A stretch of DNA of 6,865 bases, taken from the NCBI GenBank assembly GCA_016188625.1, contig JACPHL010000329.1:1-6865 (forward strand), written 5' to 3'. The stretch comes from Candidatus Rokuibacteriota bacterium. GTDB lineage: Bacteria; Methylomirabilota; Methylomirabilia; Rokubacteriales; JACPHL01. Of the stretch, positions 6,698-6,865 are shown piece by piece. The stretch's first letter is position 1. Each line of letters begins with the position of its first letter. A program made the translations under genes and the position numbers. The notes under the pieces were generated by a model that saw only the letters and a list, made by a program, of their open reading frames with translations, was not told the origin of the DNA and made no database searches.

Positions 6698-6865
6698 CTA
6701 TTTCGGAGCAGCGGTGAGCTCGAACGGGATGTTGTAGCGCCCGTCCTTCTCGAAGTCCCCGGGCTTGGTGCGCTTGCCCGTGAGCTGCGAGAGGCCAGCC
6801 TGCCCCGCGGTCAGCGTGCACCCAACTTTGCAGTCGCCTGAGACTCCGACGTTATTCCAGTGCAC
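6698..6865 (-). CDS. C-terminal end of an unrecognised protein (5' part beyond the window)
   Basis: Reading in from the right edge on the minus strand gives 55 codons with no break, ending at TAG (6700-6698). The fragment contains a C-x3-C pair (DCKVGC), then a polar, Gly/Lys/Asp-rich stretch (KPGDFEKDGRYNIPFEL) and a Pro-Lys end. Its composition (Asn, Thr, Tyr, few Ala/Arg/Leu) differs from the neighbouring enzymes and looks like a beta-rich, possibly exported domain, but no signal peptide can be seen because the start lies outside. The bases near the edge (about 6815-6865) are noticeably less GC-rich than the rest of the window. It ends 38 bases before the small membrane protein gene on the same strand, so the two could share a transcript. 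Because only 168 bases are seen, reality as a gene is probable rather than certain. Confidence 0.55.
   Translation of the reverse strand: MHWNNVGVSGDCKVGCTLTAGQAGLSQLTGKRTKPGDFEKDGRYNIPFELTAAPK

Overview
The window is very GC-rich (about 70% or more by eye) with strong GC preference at third codon positions and GGAGG-type ribosome binding sites. This suggests a free-living, high-GC bacterium. A soil or sediment lineage such as Rokubacteria/Methylomirabilota, a GC-rich proteobacterium or a GC-rich chloroflexotan would all fit. No marker gene fixes the taxon, so this is only an impression.

Layout from left to right. (1) Bases 1-1196, minus strand: a soluble GAF-HisKA-HATPase sensor histidine kinase, cut by the window edge just after its G2 box. 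(2) Bases 1197-1293: a short divergent intergenic stretch with an extended -10 candidate for the next gene. (3) Bases 1294-2388, plus strand: an enolase-superfamily enzyme of the mandelate racemase group with an unusual KTH in place of KxK. (4) Bases 2402-3796, minus strand: a metal-dependent amidohydrolase/deaminase of the AtzA/MtaD/SsnA type, converging on the enolase gene with a 13-base gap. (5) Bases 3825-6229, minus strand: the large molybdopterin-binding subunit of a xanthine dehydrogenase/CoxL-family hydroxylase, broken by a one-base frameshift near 5897. (6) Bases 6230-6311: an intergenic stretch with a hairpin and a good sigma70-like promoter placed so that the transcript would be almost leaderless. 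(7) Bases 6312-6659, minus strand: a small three-helix membrane protein. (8) Bases 6698-6865, minus strand: the C-terminal end of an unrecognised protein, cut by the right edge.

The clearest functional unit is the minus-strand pair of hydroxylase large subunit and amidohydrolase. The genes are 28 bases apart, with a promoter in front of the first and none evident between them. Hydrolytic deamination plus molybdenum hydroxylation is the logic of purine or other N-heterocycle catabolism, so a shared role in degrading such a compound is a reasonable inference, but the substrate cannot be read from the sequence. The FAD and 2Fe-2S subunits that normally accompany this large subunit are not in the window. 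The enolase-superfamily gene has its own promoter candidate on the other strand and may or may not belong to the same pathway. I found no mobile element, CRISPR array, RNA gene or clearly new defence-type system; this looks like catabolic accessory metabolism with a few points worth checking.
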